From Hypomyces perniciosus (Eukaryota > Ascomycota > Sordariomycetes > Hypocreales > Hypocreaceae), in NCBI GenBank assembly GCA_008477525.1, contig SPDT01000010.1:2480001-2544000 (forward strand): a stretch of 64,000 nt of DNA, given 5' to 3'. The notes below the pieces were generated by a model. That model saw nothing but the letters and a program-made list of their open reading frames with translations, was not told the origin of the DNA and ran no database searches. This document shows, in pieces, positions 9,869-22,200 of the stretch (position 1 is the stretch's first letter; the number at the start of each line of letters is the position of its first letter). Both the position numbers and the translations under genes were made by a program.

Positions 9869-12508
9869 ATGGCGTCTCTCTTGCGAAGTCGCGTTCCTTG
9901 CGCTTCCGTCTTGTACCGAGCATTGAGGACGAAACCGAGCATTCTATCGCGACCTATTTCTGAAAATCTCAATCTACGCTATGTATCGCAGAAGGCAAGA
10001 CCGACGAACGGTTATGACGAAGCTTCGTCGGAGTCCTCCAAGTCAGCGCGGCTTCTAGAACAAGCTCGTGAAGTCCTAAACAACACCTTCGGCCTGAAGT
10101 CATTCCGTTTTGAACAAGAGGCAGCCATAGAACGTACTTTGAAGGGCAAGAACACACTTGTCATCTTTCCCACTGGAGCTGGAAAATCACTTTGCTACCA
10201 GGTTCGTCGACTTTAGCTGTTGCTGTGCACACCCAGACAATGCCTAACGGTGGCTCTCCTTCAGGTACCAGCCATGCTCCTGACACCAGGCATTACCATT
10301 GTTGTATGTCCTTTGATCGCCTTGATGAAGGACCAAGTGGATACTCTTCAGAAACTTGGTATCCCAGCTGCAAGCCTAGACTCTACGAAAACTCCCGAGG
10401 AAACACAGTTCATTCAAATGGGATTGGAAAAGGGACAGATCCGGATTCTGTACTGTGCACCTGAGAGGCTTACCCCGGATTCTTTCTTTAAAAGCATCAA
10501 AAAGATACCCGGTGGTGTCAGACTCTTGGCTGTCGATGAAGCTCATTGTATATCTGAGGTGAGAAAATCGATCCACAAGCTCGTCCTCATCTAACACATT
10601 GTAGTGGGGGCGGTCGTTCAGACCTGACTATCTCAAAGGTAGGAAATCTCATATCATTCGCCCAATTTACCATGCGTGATTCTGATACTGTCCAGTCGCT
10701 CGGTTCGCCAAGGAGATTGAGGCCGAAAGGGTCATCTGTCTCACAGCCACGGCTACCCCAGACGTTGCAGAAGACATATGTAAAGCGTTTTCTATTGAGG
10801 AGGCCGGAGTTTTCAGGCTTTCCCCATATCGACAGAAGTGAGTTCACCATGCTTGACACAATTTCGCTTCTTTTAACGTGAACATGACCAGTCTCAATCT
10901 GCATGTCAAGGTAGTCGACAACAGCAATGACAAGTACAATCAAGTCTTGGACTTGTTAAAAAATCGCCAGGGTTCTAGTCTCGTTTATGTAACTGCCCGG
11001 GCAGTAGGCACCCATTAGCCCCCCTTATTCCTAGATTTTGAGCTAATCATTTTAAAACGTTCTAGAGCGCCGAATCGCTTGCAAAACAGCTTCGAGACAA
11101 AGGTTTTAACGCCAATGCCTACCACGCTGAGCTGGAATCGGATAAAAAGCGAACAGTACAAGACTGGTTCCTGTCTTCCAAGGATGGAATTGTAGGACAA
11201 TTTCCTACTTCTTACTCTTGCCATTAAATATGCTGTGCCTACGCTAACTGCCACATAATCAAGGTTGTGTCAACTATTGCCTTTGGGATGGGTATCAACA
11301 AGCCTGGTAGCTATTGTCGGAAATTCCAATTTTATATACTGGCTGACGCATCCGAATCTTGCAGATATCCGTCATGTCATTCACGCTGGCCTACCTGCTT
11401 CAGTTGAACAGTATAGCCAACAAATTGGACGTGCTGGTCGTGATGGTTTGCCAAGCGATTGCATCCTTTACCTTGATTCCCAGGATATATATATTCAAGA
11501 GTGCTGGGCGCATGGAGGTCTGCCATCACGACTGTCCATCCGTCGACTCCTTAAGGATATCTTCAACGACAATGTGCTTCAACTACAGGTTGGCCAAAGT
11601 TTCAAGAAGAATGCCTTTATTCAAGGACAAATGTGTGACGTGGATCAAAGTCCTTTGGGGGCTATCTATGCCCAGTTGGAGTTGCAATTCGGCCTCATCA
11701 GGGAATTCAAGACAGACCACAAGCCCTCTGTCTTTCGGATCACCCCAGGCTATGAAAGAATAATCGGATTAGAAAAGTCTCCAGCAGCGAAGGCAATTCG
11801 GCTGTTTTCGGAGAAGAAAGCAAAACTTCATTACATCAACACCAAAGAGGCAGCCGAGGCTATGAACATCCCGATTGGAGACATCAAGAAGAAGCTCATC
11901 AAGTTGGACCGTAGAGGTGCCCTTATATTGAAGGATTTGGGACAGATAAACGAATACCACATTCATGGTAGTCTCCCTGAAACCGATGAGCAAGTCGAGG
12001 GGTTGGTTGATAAGCTCTACAAAGAGCTGAAGGACCGTGAAGGAGAGACATTGCGTCGTATAAATGAGCTTGTGGCTCTTTTCACAACGAAAAAGTGCAT
12101 CTCCTTGGCACTGGCAGAGTATGCTGGGATGGGTCTTCCAGATGGAAAGGTCAAGTGTGGACACTGCAGTTACTGCTTAACGGGCAAATCTGCCATAGTA
12201 CACCCGAGGGAGACTCTACCGTTGAACCGTGATTACATCCGTCCCATTTTGAATGCATGCGACGTCAGGGATGATCCGAGATTCTTAGCGATGTTTGCCT
12301 TTGGTGTCCACAGTCCAAGGATGAGGAAGTTGGGCTTGCACAGGAGAAGGCGAATCTTTGGATCTCTAAAGGATCATGACTTTGAGGTGTGAAATTTCGA
12401 TTTCCGTGTTTAAGATGCACTCGCTGACTGTTCTATACACTATTTTAGGAACTACTCGACGAGTTTAGCAAGGCATGTGATGATGAGCCTGGGTCAGAGG
12501 ACGACTAA
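9869..12508 (+). CDS. RecQ-family ATP-dependent DNA helicase, putatively mitochondrial
   Basis: Nine exons: 9869-10201, 10265-10558, 10605-10638, 10696-10837, 10892-11003, 11066-11191, 11264-11306, 11365-12386, 12449-12508. All eight introns are 46-72 nt, GT..AG and phase-consistent; the protein has 721 residues. RecQ motifs are complete: Walker A TGAGKS (102-107), DEAH (202-205) followed by CISEWGRSFRPDY, TATAT (motif III), AFGMGINKPD (353-362) and QIGRAGRDG (381-389). The RecQ-Ct zinc site is present as Cys606, Cys626, Cys629 and Cys632 (the last three in CGHCSYC). No HRDC domain follows, so it is shorter than Sgs1/BLM. The first ~47 residues are rich in Arg/Ser/Leu with one acidic residue, as in mitochondrial targeting peptides. 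Role: 3'-5' unwinding of recombination or replication intermediates. Confidence 0.92.
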
Positions 12509-13159
12509 ATCTAACGACCGACATGAGTCCCGGTACTACCCAGGGCGAGCTCTTATCAAAAGCCGGTAAGAGTGAGTGTATGAGATCAGAAGAGTATGAG
12601 ATCATTCAGGGCCTTTAATTTAACTCAGTCACGTTCTCGATTGAGGTTACATTGTGCACATAGCCGTGTATTCGGAGAGCAGCCAATACGCATGTGACGG
12701 CATAGCCGTAGACTATCCCTTTACATTGTTATCTTATTAAGAAGCCGCAAATCGAGCCAATTCACCGTGATTAAATGCGTAGTGTTGTAATTGAGTGACA
12801 TTGATCTTCCAACTGCCTGGGCTGTAACCCTTCCAAGTATAAAAAATCGGTCGCTCAGGTTATACGAAATTTTCATCATAGATACCATCACTATGTGTTT
12901 TGGATCATTGAACTCAAGGGTCCTTATTGGACAAACAGCAAATGGAATCTATTGTCGCCGATGCACCGTTGAATGTCCAAGCTCTGAGGTGCTCTGTTAG
13001 TCACAGCCAGCACTGCAAGTCGTTGGGGGTGATATTTTCGATCCCCTCGCGTATTCTGATGCAAGAAAACACATTCAAATACGGAAATGCCATCTTCCAC
13101 AAGAAATCTTAGTAAAAGTTTCCAGGCCGCTACCTTTTTTCATGTAATACCTGTATTAA
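12509..13159. other. Intergenic between convergent genes
   Basis: This is the 3' region shared by the RecQ helicase (plus) and the monooxygenase-like gene (minus). I see no gene, repeat or RNA here; the open frames are short and not protein-like. Confidence 0.5.
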
Positions 13160-14485
13160 TTACACCCATTGTGGAACCACCCGCTTACAAAAGTTCATGA
13201 ACTTCCAAAATCCGACCGCGTGTTCCACATTGCCTGCAGGATCAGTGACCTTCTCCGGAAAAGCGATGCCGGCGCCAAACAGCCCAGGGATATAGGGACG
13301 GTTTTCAGATGCTTCTGAGCTGAGAGAACGAGTAAAGAAGCGCCCGGTGAGGCCGTCATGCTCAAGTTGCAAGGCTTCGGGTTTGGTACTCGGCCGTGCA
13401 ACTGAAGTTAGCTGAGGCAGAGGATTCCTCTGATAGCCGATCGCCTGAATGACATGGGTACACGCGGGAAGCTCAGATTCGTAGACATCCTTTTCGGCAT
13501 TGGGAGGTGTCCAAATCCTCGTAATGATCTTGCTAGCGGGACTGGCCGGGAACGTTTCATCCTCCAGGTTGTCGCGAGCCCATTGAGCAGCCTGGCCCTT
13601 GAGGCCGGTATTGTCATACATAATCCATCCGTCCATAAACTTGGCGTAGCGCAGGTTCTTGTGTCGGGAGAACCATTTGATCCGCAGGCGTGGGTGTGTG
13701 GTTGTCGCGAGGTTGAAGAGGTTCATTAGGACAAGAATAGCAGAGTGGGAGGCGCCAACCACTGCAACTGTGGCATGATCATCCTGCTTAAACGTTTCTG
13801 TTAAAAGTGATGGCTTTAGAGCGGTGTCCAAGTGCACTGCTGTTATACCGGATTTGAACGACCGAGACGTGTTATTCAAGATCGGCAACGGTTCTGCAAT
13901 CGGACTAGATCCAGTGCACAGAACGAGCCGAGGAGTAGTCACAGGTTCCGAGTTGTCCATTACAACAGTCCACTGATTATTGAGCTGTGATATCGAATTC
14001 TTCAGTCAACAGAGCCCCTCAATTTCACGTTTGAGCGGGAGCTCGGGGCGCATACATACCCTGTCGAACTCGGCCGCGGTGACTTGCCCGTGATGCTGCT
14101 GGACATGGTTGAAGTGGTGAGCAAGGCCATCCGTGAGCATCTGACATAAATCTGCAGCATAGCCAAGCTCGCAGCCTTGGTCCTGTCGCAGGTCACTCAA
14201 AGTAGTGAATGCATTTGGTGTTTCAGTCTGGTTGACGATGTGCTGAAAGGGCTCAATGGCAGTGGCAAACTTGAGGAAGAGGTCGACTTTGGTATTACTG
14301 GGCACTTCTCGATAGCGGTCATTCACGCGACCAGCGCCAAACGTAGGATCTACCCAGAGCTGGCGATGCTGTTTCGGAAGATGCTCAAGCAGATTGCCCA
14401 CAACAGCGATGCCACTGGGACCGCCGCCAACGACCACAGCGTCAACTGAGGCAAGCCGATACAGGGGCCTAGTGAGCCGGAACAT
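13160..14485 (-). CDS. FAD/NADP-binding monooxygenase-like protein
   Basis: Two exons on the minus strand, 14485-14060 and 13984-13160, intron 13985-14059 (75 nt, GTATGT..CAG); 416 residues. The FAD-binding Rossmann motif VVVGGGPSGIA gives GxGxxG at Gly20, Gly22 and Gly25. A CTGSSP turn follows at 165-170. The second nucleotide fold reads VAVVGASHSA (215-224), as in NADP sites of flavin monooxygenases and of SidA-type N-hydroxylases. QAIGYQRN (322-329) matches the ATGY-like element of that group. The protein is shorter than ornithine N5-hydroxylases (~500 residues), so that role is not claimed. Substrate unknown; probably cytosolic. If the start lies further upstream the N-terminus could be longer, but the ATG used sits 13 residues before the FAD strand, a usual spacing. 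Confidence 0.82.
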
Positions 14486-15088
14486 GATTCAGGGGGTGTT
14501 AATAGGGCTGTATGCGCTGGCGAGGAGCTATTATCATCAGGCCTGATGTCTTGTGAAATGTTGTGTATATTTTTAGAGTCCCCTTTTTTTCTCTCGCATT
14601 TTTGCGGGGAAACAAATACTGCTAGTACTGTGGAGATAAACGGCCCAATTATTGCACAGTGGGGTTCTTATGGGGGAAATAGCGCAGTTGTTCCACTGAA
14701 GGCCTGAAGGACAGTTCTATTAGGCTGTCTGGGCGTTATTTAGCTCAGATGGTGGCGGCAAACAAGCATCGCACTTCACATGCGCGTGGGAATGAAGGCT
14801 CTCTTGGCTTGTATAAATAAAGTATTAGGAGAGAAGCAAAAGGTGTGGTTTATACAATGTCAATATTGTGGCTGTGGCGAGCGGTTCGAACATTCGATCG
14901 CACGCATGTTCACGAAGGTAGCGTCACTGCGAAAATAAGACCGACTGGTCAAGAAAGACATCAAGAGAGATCTCGAGCCTGGTTTCTGAGCGTTACCTTT
15001 TGGCACTCCTGATTCTGCTTCAGCTCTATAGGGCAACATGTCCCAGTGATCTTCCGGTCATTGAAGTAACAGTCAGGTACGCTGAAGG
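14486..15088. other. Intergenic, promoter side of the monooxygenase gene
   Basis: No gene seen. A pyrimidine-rich tract (plus strand, about 14580-14600) lies upstream of the minus-strand gene. A tRNA-like A-box string near 14737 was examined and rejected. Confidence 0.45.
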
Positions 15089-15889
15089 ATGGGATCGAAG
15101 GGAAAACCTGCAAATGGCCCTACCACAGCAGTATTATCTACCACTTATAATAAATCATTAGCAAAACATCACATCTTTTCCGATGTGGACAACCTTTTAT
15201 TTGGTGCTGTGCCTTCTACTTCTGAACCATATACACCACCAAACCTCTACAGCGAATATCCAGACAGTTCACGACTTCTATCTCATTAATGCTCAGCCTC
15301 TGCGGCGCTCATTCGAGCTCCACCGGCGAGAGGGCACCAGAGATATCCCCATCTTTCGGCAAGCAGTATTAACCAGCAAGGGAACTATGCGCACATTTGC
15401 CACCAAGGCACTCTCCTGGTACAAATAGACTAGTAACTGGTTAGGCAGCTAGAAAGAGTATTCTATAGGCAAAGGAAGAAGGAAACAGAGGTAGCTTGTA
15501 GCTATAGCTATTTACATAATTGCCAGCCAAAATTCAAAGTAAATGACTAACCATTAGCAGATTGTGAGCAGTCCTCTAATAATTCAAGTGGCCGCACGCC
15601 ACGAACATCCATGGAATTTATTTCCCGATTCTCCCCTGTGCGTAATAGTGTCACACCACTGTCCACACCTGTTGAAGATCACGCGGTCTGGACCAGGACC
15701 ATTGCGAGAGACACCATTGAAAATGCGGTTACCCTCCAAAACCGGATACTCATACCAAGGTCCGCCAGGGCAATGACGGTGCACTTGAGCAATCTTCTCG
15801 CTGTTGTAAAAACGCTTTGGCCAAAAGTTCGTGTAATAGGAGAAGAGCCTTATAGCCCTAGGGAGTGGGCTACTTTGCTGACACTGTAA
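15089..15889 (+). pseudogene. Unrecognised gene relic, several frames
   Basis: Three protein-like open stretches in different frames follow one another: 15089-15289 from an ATG (66 codons), 15183-15428 (its best part about 15245-15428, rich in charged residues) and 15611-15889. The last reads like a folded-domain segment with several Trp, Arg and hydrophobic residues. I could not place introns joining them with correct phase, and stops interrupt between 15429 and 15600. It may be a decayed gene or one with structure I failed to see. The family is not recognised. Confidence 0.25.
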
Positions 15890-16338
15890 GTTCTCTTTTC
15901 GGCAATAGGTGTTATGAATCTATAGTAAGATGGAGTTAGCGTTGAATAAGACACAGTGGAAAAGAAAATAGCGATGCTTCATAGGAGGTGAAGCTACTGA
16001 GGTGCTAGGTACTTAGACACTTGAAGAAAGACTTGCTGGGCTGTATGCCAAGTCCCATCAGAGGGAGTTGTAATAATTTAAGATTATAGTGCTTACAACT
16101 AAACATCTAACTCTACAATATATGCTTATGTATTATAACCTTGAATTTGCCAGTGAAGATCCACATACATTGTTTCTTAAACGCCTTTTACTGCATCCGC
16201 AAGTATATCGTGGCCCATATAACGTCAGGACACTTAGATAGTTAGTAAAGATAGTGAATTGTTTTGCTACTAGTTAAGGGAGCCCCATACTAGAACCAAA
16301 GATGTAAAAACAATAAAACACGTTAATTACAATGAAGA

Positions 16339-16345
16339 TATAAAG
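16339..16345 (+). promoter_or_regulatory. TATA box of the 16.4 kb secreted-protein gene
   Basis: TATAAAG lies about 98 nt before the position of the former start codon at 16437, a usual fungal spacing. It supports the reading that a real gene stood here. Confidence 0.4.
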
Positions 16346-16436
16346 GGATAATATTCCTCCAAATCTAAGGCTCACTACCAAAGCATCATATCATTAAAGC
16401 AGTACCTTTTTTTATTCATACTCTGCATAATCCAAC

Positions 16437-17082
16437 GTGTTCGCTCCTAAGCTCACAACCTTTGGCCTCCTTCTCCTTGGAAGGCTGAGCACTGCCTTCA
16501 AGATCACAGATGAACACGCGCCTGGTACCTACGTTCTTTCCATCTCCGATAGAGATCATGAGGTCTATGACCTGGTTGACGCCAACGTCAACTTGACAAC
16601 GCTTGTTCCGCCGCCCCCCCTAGTAACGAGACCACATCTAATCTGAGTGCTAGGAGCACTCTACTAAGGGGCTTGTATGCCACATGCAACCGAGATGGTG
16701 CAGTTGTGGACTTTTACGACTTCTACAATGTGGCTTATGAACAGTTCTGGGCCGCCTGCTCAACTGCTGGTAGGATTGGCAATGGAAAGGCTGTTGTTGC
16801 CATTACGGAGGGCGGCACCATTGCTTTTATGTGCTCATACTCTAATACAAACCCCCGCAACGCTCAAGAATGGGCGGACTCCATTAATGAGATTTCGAAG
16901 AGATGTACTTACAGTCATCAAAACTGGAAAGCAACCGGTAAAGCTTGAATATCTCCTATCCATTTCCATTTTGTCGGTTGTTCAATCCTAGCTAACTAAT
17001 ACCCCTTCTTCTAGGCTGGGAAACCGTCAAGGGATGGCACAAGACGTATGGTTTTACTGCTACAGGCTATAGTTTCTGCTAA
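16437..17082 (+). pseudogene. Small secreted Cys-rich protein gene, start lost and frameshifted
   Basis: The first exon reads like a signal peptide from 16437 (leucine-rich core LLLLGRLSTA) but the codon there is GTG, not ATG, and no in-frame ATG precedes it. The frame breaks at a run of seven C (about 16612-16620): upstream it runs into a stop at 16644, while the continuation is open one frame over from about 16615 to 16937. An intron at 16938-17014 (GTAAAG..CTAG) joins with correct phase to a last exon 17015-17082 ending in a cysteine. The mature part has spaced cysteines and a W-x-T-V..W..TYGF motif. So the gene carries two lesions; if the C run is a sequencing error only the start problem remains. 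Family unrecognised; general layout recalls other small secreted fungal proteins such as the one at 41570-41971. Confidence 0.6.
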
Positions 17083-17782
17083 AAGTGGTGTTCCTTGGAC
17101 GACATAGGTGAATGTAGTTAGCCTAGCTACATGGATAGCTGAAAAGGATGGCAGCTCCTATTTATGGGAGCGATTGATGGTAGGAAAGACACATCTCTAC
17201 ATAGGAATGTCTATATTATCTTGTGTTATTTAGACTACAGTACATATATTCGTTATTTTGTCAGCACCAAAGTCAATAAAATATGCATGCATGGTCTCAA
17301 AAAGAAATGGACAAGCTACGTTGGAGCCTATGGCATTGCTGACACTTTTGGTTACCTCAGGCAAATGTTCAACCAGCTGACTTGTCAGAGTTGTGAAGAA
17401 TCGTCGAGTATTGCCCTGATCACCCTCGCTCCTCCTGAGTAATTAGCTTGCACCGAGGTGGTTTCTGTCCATAAGTTTGCGGGCCGCGGAACCGGAATCG
17501 TCGACTTGCTGGTTCTAGTTTTGTGTTAAAGTTAGTATTAGATACGCTTTCAAGTCGGGATGTCATCCGCAAACCAATAATCGATCTAAAAGCTTTGCAG
17601 CCAACATCAAGGGAGAAGTCCCTGAAGATTCGTGGAAAATTCACAAAGTGGCTCAGTTTTGGGCCGCGATGCTAAAGACCGACTCTAGTAGCTGTAATTC
17701 CTTCCAGGGAACCTTGCCCGACCTCTCCAGGAAGCTCGAATGAGAAGCAATAGAAGATGAATCTATAAGAGTGATTATTGGG

Positions 17783-18060
17783 CTAATACCATGTGAAATT
17801 ATCAATGGCCGCATCACGCTCTGAGTCATGAAGACCGGTAACTAGTTGGTCCAGCGCGGGCAGATATGTCCTATTGACAGAGAAAATGTCAGTAGGCGAA
17901 TGTGGTAATGAATCCATGATGAAACGCATCTTGGTAAGCAGATGATTGACGCGGGAGGCTTTTGTCAGGGGGTGTGGTTGGACCGCATTCATTATATCTC
18001 CGTAATGCGCGAAGGCGACCAAGTTGCAAAAGTATACTCCATTGCATGGAATTATTCTCT
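17783..18060 (-). pseudogene. C-terminal relic of an unidentified gene
   Basis: The minus strand is open from about 18050 to the stop at 17783 in one protein-like frame (segments NLVAFAHYGDIMNAV and RTYLPALDQLVTGLHD). It has no ATG in a plausible context and is closed upstream by a stop at about 18070. A neighbouring frame further upstream (18110-18060) is also protein-like. It looks like the end of a larger gene whose beginning is lost. I do not recognise the family. Confidence 0.3.
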
Positions 18061-18291
18061 CCTAATCAGAATTCGAGATATTCCGCCACACTCGCAGGAC
18101 TCATCCCGCACACGGCATCTTCCATCAGATCCACCCAATTTGCCTCGGACGTAAACATAAAGGCTTTTTTCACAGGTGAAGCGAGAACGTAAAAGTATCC
18201 CCCACAGCAATTTATCTAGCATCCACCTGATTAGAAATACGCGTTTTCGGTATAAGTGGCCGATTCACCTTCCTAGTTTGGTTGGTTAGAT

Positions 18292-18371
18292 AGTGGGGAG
18301 AAGAAAGTTTCGGTAACTTTGGTAAGGCGACTAACTCTATAGACGATTAATCGAAACTTTTTGCGTGGCAC
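18292..18371. mobile_element. Tc1/mariner-type MITE, copy 1
   Basis: An ~80-bp sequence begins GTGGGGAGAAGAAAGTTTCG and ends CGAAACTTTTTGCGTGGCAC, so its ends are imperfect inverted repeats. A second copy at 41080-41163 shares both ends and the middle and is framed by TA dinucleotides. The terminal CA/TG bases are eroded here. It is too short to code and would depend on a transposase elsewhere. Confidence 0.6.
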
Positions 18372-18562
18372 GTAGATCCTTTGTTTTAGTGATCAAGGCT
18401 GGGTCTGCTGGTACACGTCTATCATTACAAACCTTAGAATTGTGAGTCCAAAAACTGAACGATTCTGTGAAGTCTTACAAATAACTAATTTCTAATTTGT
18501 CAATTAGGAAAGAAATGACTTAACTGTGTCATTCACGCTCAGGAAAGTATACCATGGTATTG

Positions 18563-18572
18563 TATATAAAAA
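18563..18572 (+). promoter_or_regulatory. TATA box of the split metallo-hydrolase gene
   Basis: TATATAAAAA lies about 95 nt before the ATG at 18658, matching the spacing at the other genes of this window. Confidence 0.45.
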
Positions 18573-19209
18573 CAATGGGTTCTCGCCGCCTTCTAACTCG
18601 CTTTCCCTTGTATTAAGGACACTTCCTCCAAGGCTTTTGTTCCAGTTATTCATCGCTATGTTGTTCCAAACGCTTTTAACATTCTTAACCCTTGTTGGCT
18701 TTGCCAATTGTCGGCGAATTGCTAGCCATCGCGGCCTACAGGTCGATGTCTATCACGCTGCCCCTCAACGTGTTGTCTATCAGAATTCGACCAATCTCGA
18801 ATTCTCACCAACTGTGTATACCCTCATCCACGGTCGTCATAGTGCAGTTCTGGTGGATGCACTGGCTACGGTCAATCTCTCCAATCAGCTAGCGGACTGG
18901 ATTGAGAAGACTATTCCTGGCAAGAAGCTGAGTGCAATCTATATCACTCACGGCCATGGAGACCACTTCTATGGTTCAACTATCCTCTAAAAGCGATTTG
19001 CTGGTGTCAAAGTATACACCACACATGGTGTCCTCCAACATATCGAAGAGGAACTGGATCCCGGATTCCTGGCGTTTTTTTGGAAATCTCTATTCCCAGG
19101 CCAGGTAGCTGACGGAAAGTTTGATACGACAATTCTTCCTAAGAATGGCGAATTCACACTGGAAGGCCACGTCATGCGGGCTGTAGAGGTTGGCCAGGGT
19201 GATATCATG

Positions 19210-19222
19210 AACTCGACTGTGC
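19210..19222 (+). repeat. Target-site duplication, left copy (LINE 1)
   Basis: AACTCGACTGTGC occurs here and again at 25401-25413, directly on the two sides of LINE copy 1. A 13-bp duplication is typical of target-primed reverse transcription. Confidence 0.93.
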
Positions 19223-22200
19223 AAGCTTCCCTCCTACACCTACAGGTACCCCACCTTTTGGGTGCCTACTCACCAAAATTCACAACCTTTTAACTAGCTA
19301 TTAAGAAAAACAAGCTCAACAACACTCCCTCGCCCCTCCTGGGCACTTAAAGAAAGATAGCGAATGCTATCAGACTCTAAGCGAATTAGGGATAATTGAA
19401 CCTCGCTGCTGCCGGGCGGGCAGTAGTCTAGCGACTTGAGAAAGAGGGCATTTTTTCGCTCCTGGGATAAAGAGGGATTATAGTCTTCCCGCTAACGCCT
19501 AAAAAACGCCGCATTAATAATAAATGTGTTAAAATTAATATCCCTAGACTTAATTTCAGCTTTAACATAAAACCCAGCATCTCTCTTTTTTTAAAAAAGA
19601 TTTAGGAAAGCCTCTCTTCCTCCTTTTAAAGTAGGCCGATAGAAGTACCCGCCTTTAATAACAGTAAATAGTCTACTGTAGCTTATAAAATCTTTATATA
19701 GATTAAAGAAATTAATGTAATTTAAAGAGCTAGACAGGAAATTCTATTTTTAATAGCCTAAGCTATTAATAACTGTTTAGCTAAATATTAAGGAAAATAC
19801 TATCTCTTGGCCGCCCTGTAGGCAAGTAAGGCGTTTATTGATGCTTTTAAGGGCCTTTTTTTTAAGGGCCTTTACAGACCCCGAGAAATTAAATAAAAAT
19901 CCCTTTTTAGCTTAACTAATAACTATATAGCCAGTTAATAAAAAGACCTATTAAAACGATAAGTAATAATAAACTAAACCTTACCCTTTAACTCGGATTA
20001 ACCTAGGCGCCCTGCTAGCGATTAATAGCCTAAAGCGAGTTATATAAGCTATAATTGCGGCTAAAGGCGTAAATAAAAATCCTTTAATAGGAAAAGAAAA
20101 TAAATTTATTTTATAGAATAATAGAGGGCTAGCCTTTATTATAAAAAATAAAGCAATTAAATAAAATATAACTTTTAAAAAACCTAATAATAAAATCTTT
20201 TTTTAGGTCCCTTTAGACTATAGTTAAAGGAAAATTACTACTATTAAGGCTAGGCAGGAAATTATTAAAATTGGATAATTTAAAAATAAAGATATTATTT
20301 ACTTTTAAAAAGTAAAGTTAAGCTTTATATTAAGAACTAATAATAAAGAAATTAAATAGAAAATCCTTGCCTTAAACCTAACTGCAGAGGCTAGCGGCTT
20401 AAAAATTAAAAAAGTATATATATAGAGGAGTTTTTTTATATAAGGTATTTTTAAATATTATACTAATACTTTAAATACCTTCCCTATTAATGCGCTAGTC
20501 TTAATTAAGGCTAAAGGGAGTATTAGGTTTAAAGAACCCTTAATCTTCTATTAAAAGGCCCCTTTTAGCGAGACTATTAATACCTGCTATTACTTTATCT
20601 TTTTTAAAAAGGAAGTTAAAATAAGCTTTAAACTCTTTAACTATTTAGCTTTAATAAAGCTTTAAACCTAAAAGGTATAAATAATTTAATATAATAAGTG
20701 CCTTAGCTTTTATAACCTTTAAAGATATACTAGAACTATATAATATAAAAAGTGCAGTAAACCTATTTTCTAATATATTAATAAAGAAAAAAACTATAAT
20801 AACCTTACTTAATATATGTGGCGGAGCGCGGCACAGCTATGTGGAGCATAGAGAGATGGGAAACGAAGCTTGATTCTATGAAAGAGAATATGCCGTAGTG
20901 GCCTCACTATATATACACATAGCTAACACAAAGAAGAAGCTGTGTGCAGGCGCTTACAGCGCCTGCATAGTCTGACACATCGCTTATGCGATGTGTGTGT
21001 CAGCTCGTATCTGCTTACATAGCAGATAAGAGCTCCCTAGCGCTGATAAGCGGTAGGGCCCCGGCCTACTCAACCCAACAATATATTAACTGCTTTAAAC
21101 TTTATTAATTTAATACTTTAAACTGCTATATATATTTAACTATTAAAGATAGTGTAAAAGTATATACTATTAAAGAATAATTTAAGAGTATTAAAGAATT
21201 TAAGATTTAGGAATTCTAGAAAAGGAACCCTGCCCCTTTTGCCTTTAAGCCTAAAACTAGCGCGCTTAAAAAAGGAGCTCTTTAAGCCGCCCTGGCCAGA
21301 TCCTTTACTGCTCCTGCTCCTAGGGCTTAAATTTAAAGACCCCTCCCTTTAAGTAGGATAATACCCCCTGCCCTTATAATAAAGCCCTTTTAAAATAAAA
21401 TTAACTTAATAAATATCTCCAATAGTTTATTAAAAGAAAGCTTATTAGCCTGCTTTATAATAAAGGTTATTAATTTTAATAACTTTATAAATAATACTTT
21501 AAAGGAATCCTTTAAGGGAGATAAACCCTATAAATCTAATCTATAAATAATAAACCCTATTAAAACCACTAAAAAAACTCTAGCTTAAAAATCTTTTAAA
21601 TTAATATAAGAAAATAGGAATAGTATTATAATATAGCCCTTTTACTAGCCTAAAAAGACAGCTTTAATATTATATTTATTTAAAAGCTATAGATTTGCTA
21701 GGATACTATAACATTTAAAAGATAAATAAAATTTTACTTTAACTTTTAAGTATTTAATTTATTTAATAACTAAAAGGAGACTAAACCCTTTATTTTTATT
21801 TATATTAGAAAATTATTAAATCTATTATATTAATAACTCTTGCCTTTAGGATTAAAGAGTAACTGTATCTGTTAAGTAGAAGTCTATAGTTATATTATTA
21901 TTAATATCTACTGCAGGGCTTTTTTTAATACTATAATAGAAACCTTTAAAAGGTAAAGTTAGCCCCTTTTAAATTTAATTATTATAAAAGACTTTAATAT
22001 ATTATACTAAATATAATAACTAGGCCAAATCTTAAATACTGCAGGCAATAAATTAGCTAAATAGGCAGATAGATATAATTTAATCCCCGCTTTTATAGAT
22101 ACCCCTATAAAAGATTCTAAAAAATGCATCGACTTTGTTTTCGCTAACTGCCCTATATTGACAACCATTATAAAAAACCTAGATATAGGCTTAGACTATT

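Larger units (their letters stand above)
17083..18657. other. Intergenic with a gene relic and a MITE
   Basis: Apart from the minus-strand relic (17783-18060) and the miniature element (18292-18371), listed separately, I see nothing coding. The final ~100 bp contain a TATA box for the metallo-beta-lactamase-fold gene. Confidence 0.45.

Noticed and set aside
13160..14485. Siderophore ornithine N5-hydroxylase (SidA)
   Set aside because: The cofactor motifs resemble it, but the protein is about 80-100 residues too short and no other siderophore gene is nearby, so only a general call is given.
14737..14890. tRNA-like A-box string (TAGCTCAGATGG) and a GGTTCGAAC B-box-like string
   Set aside because: They are ~150 bp apart and no cloverleaf can be drawn between them.
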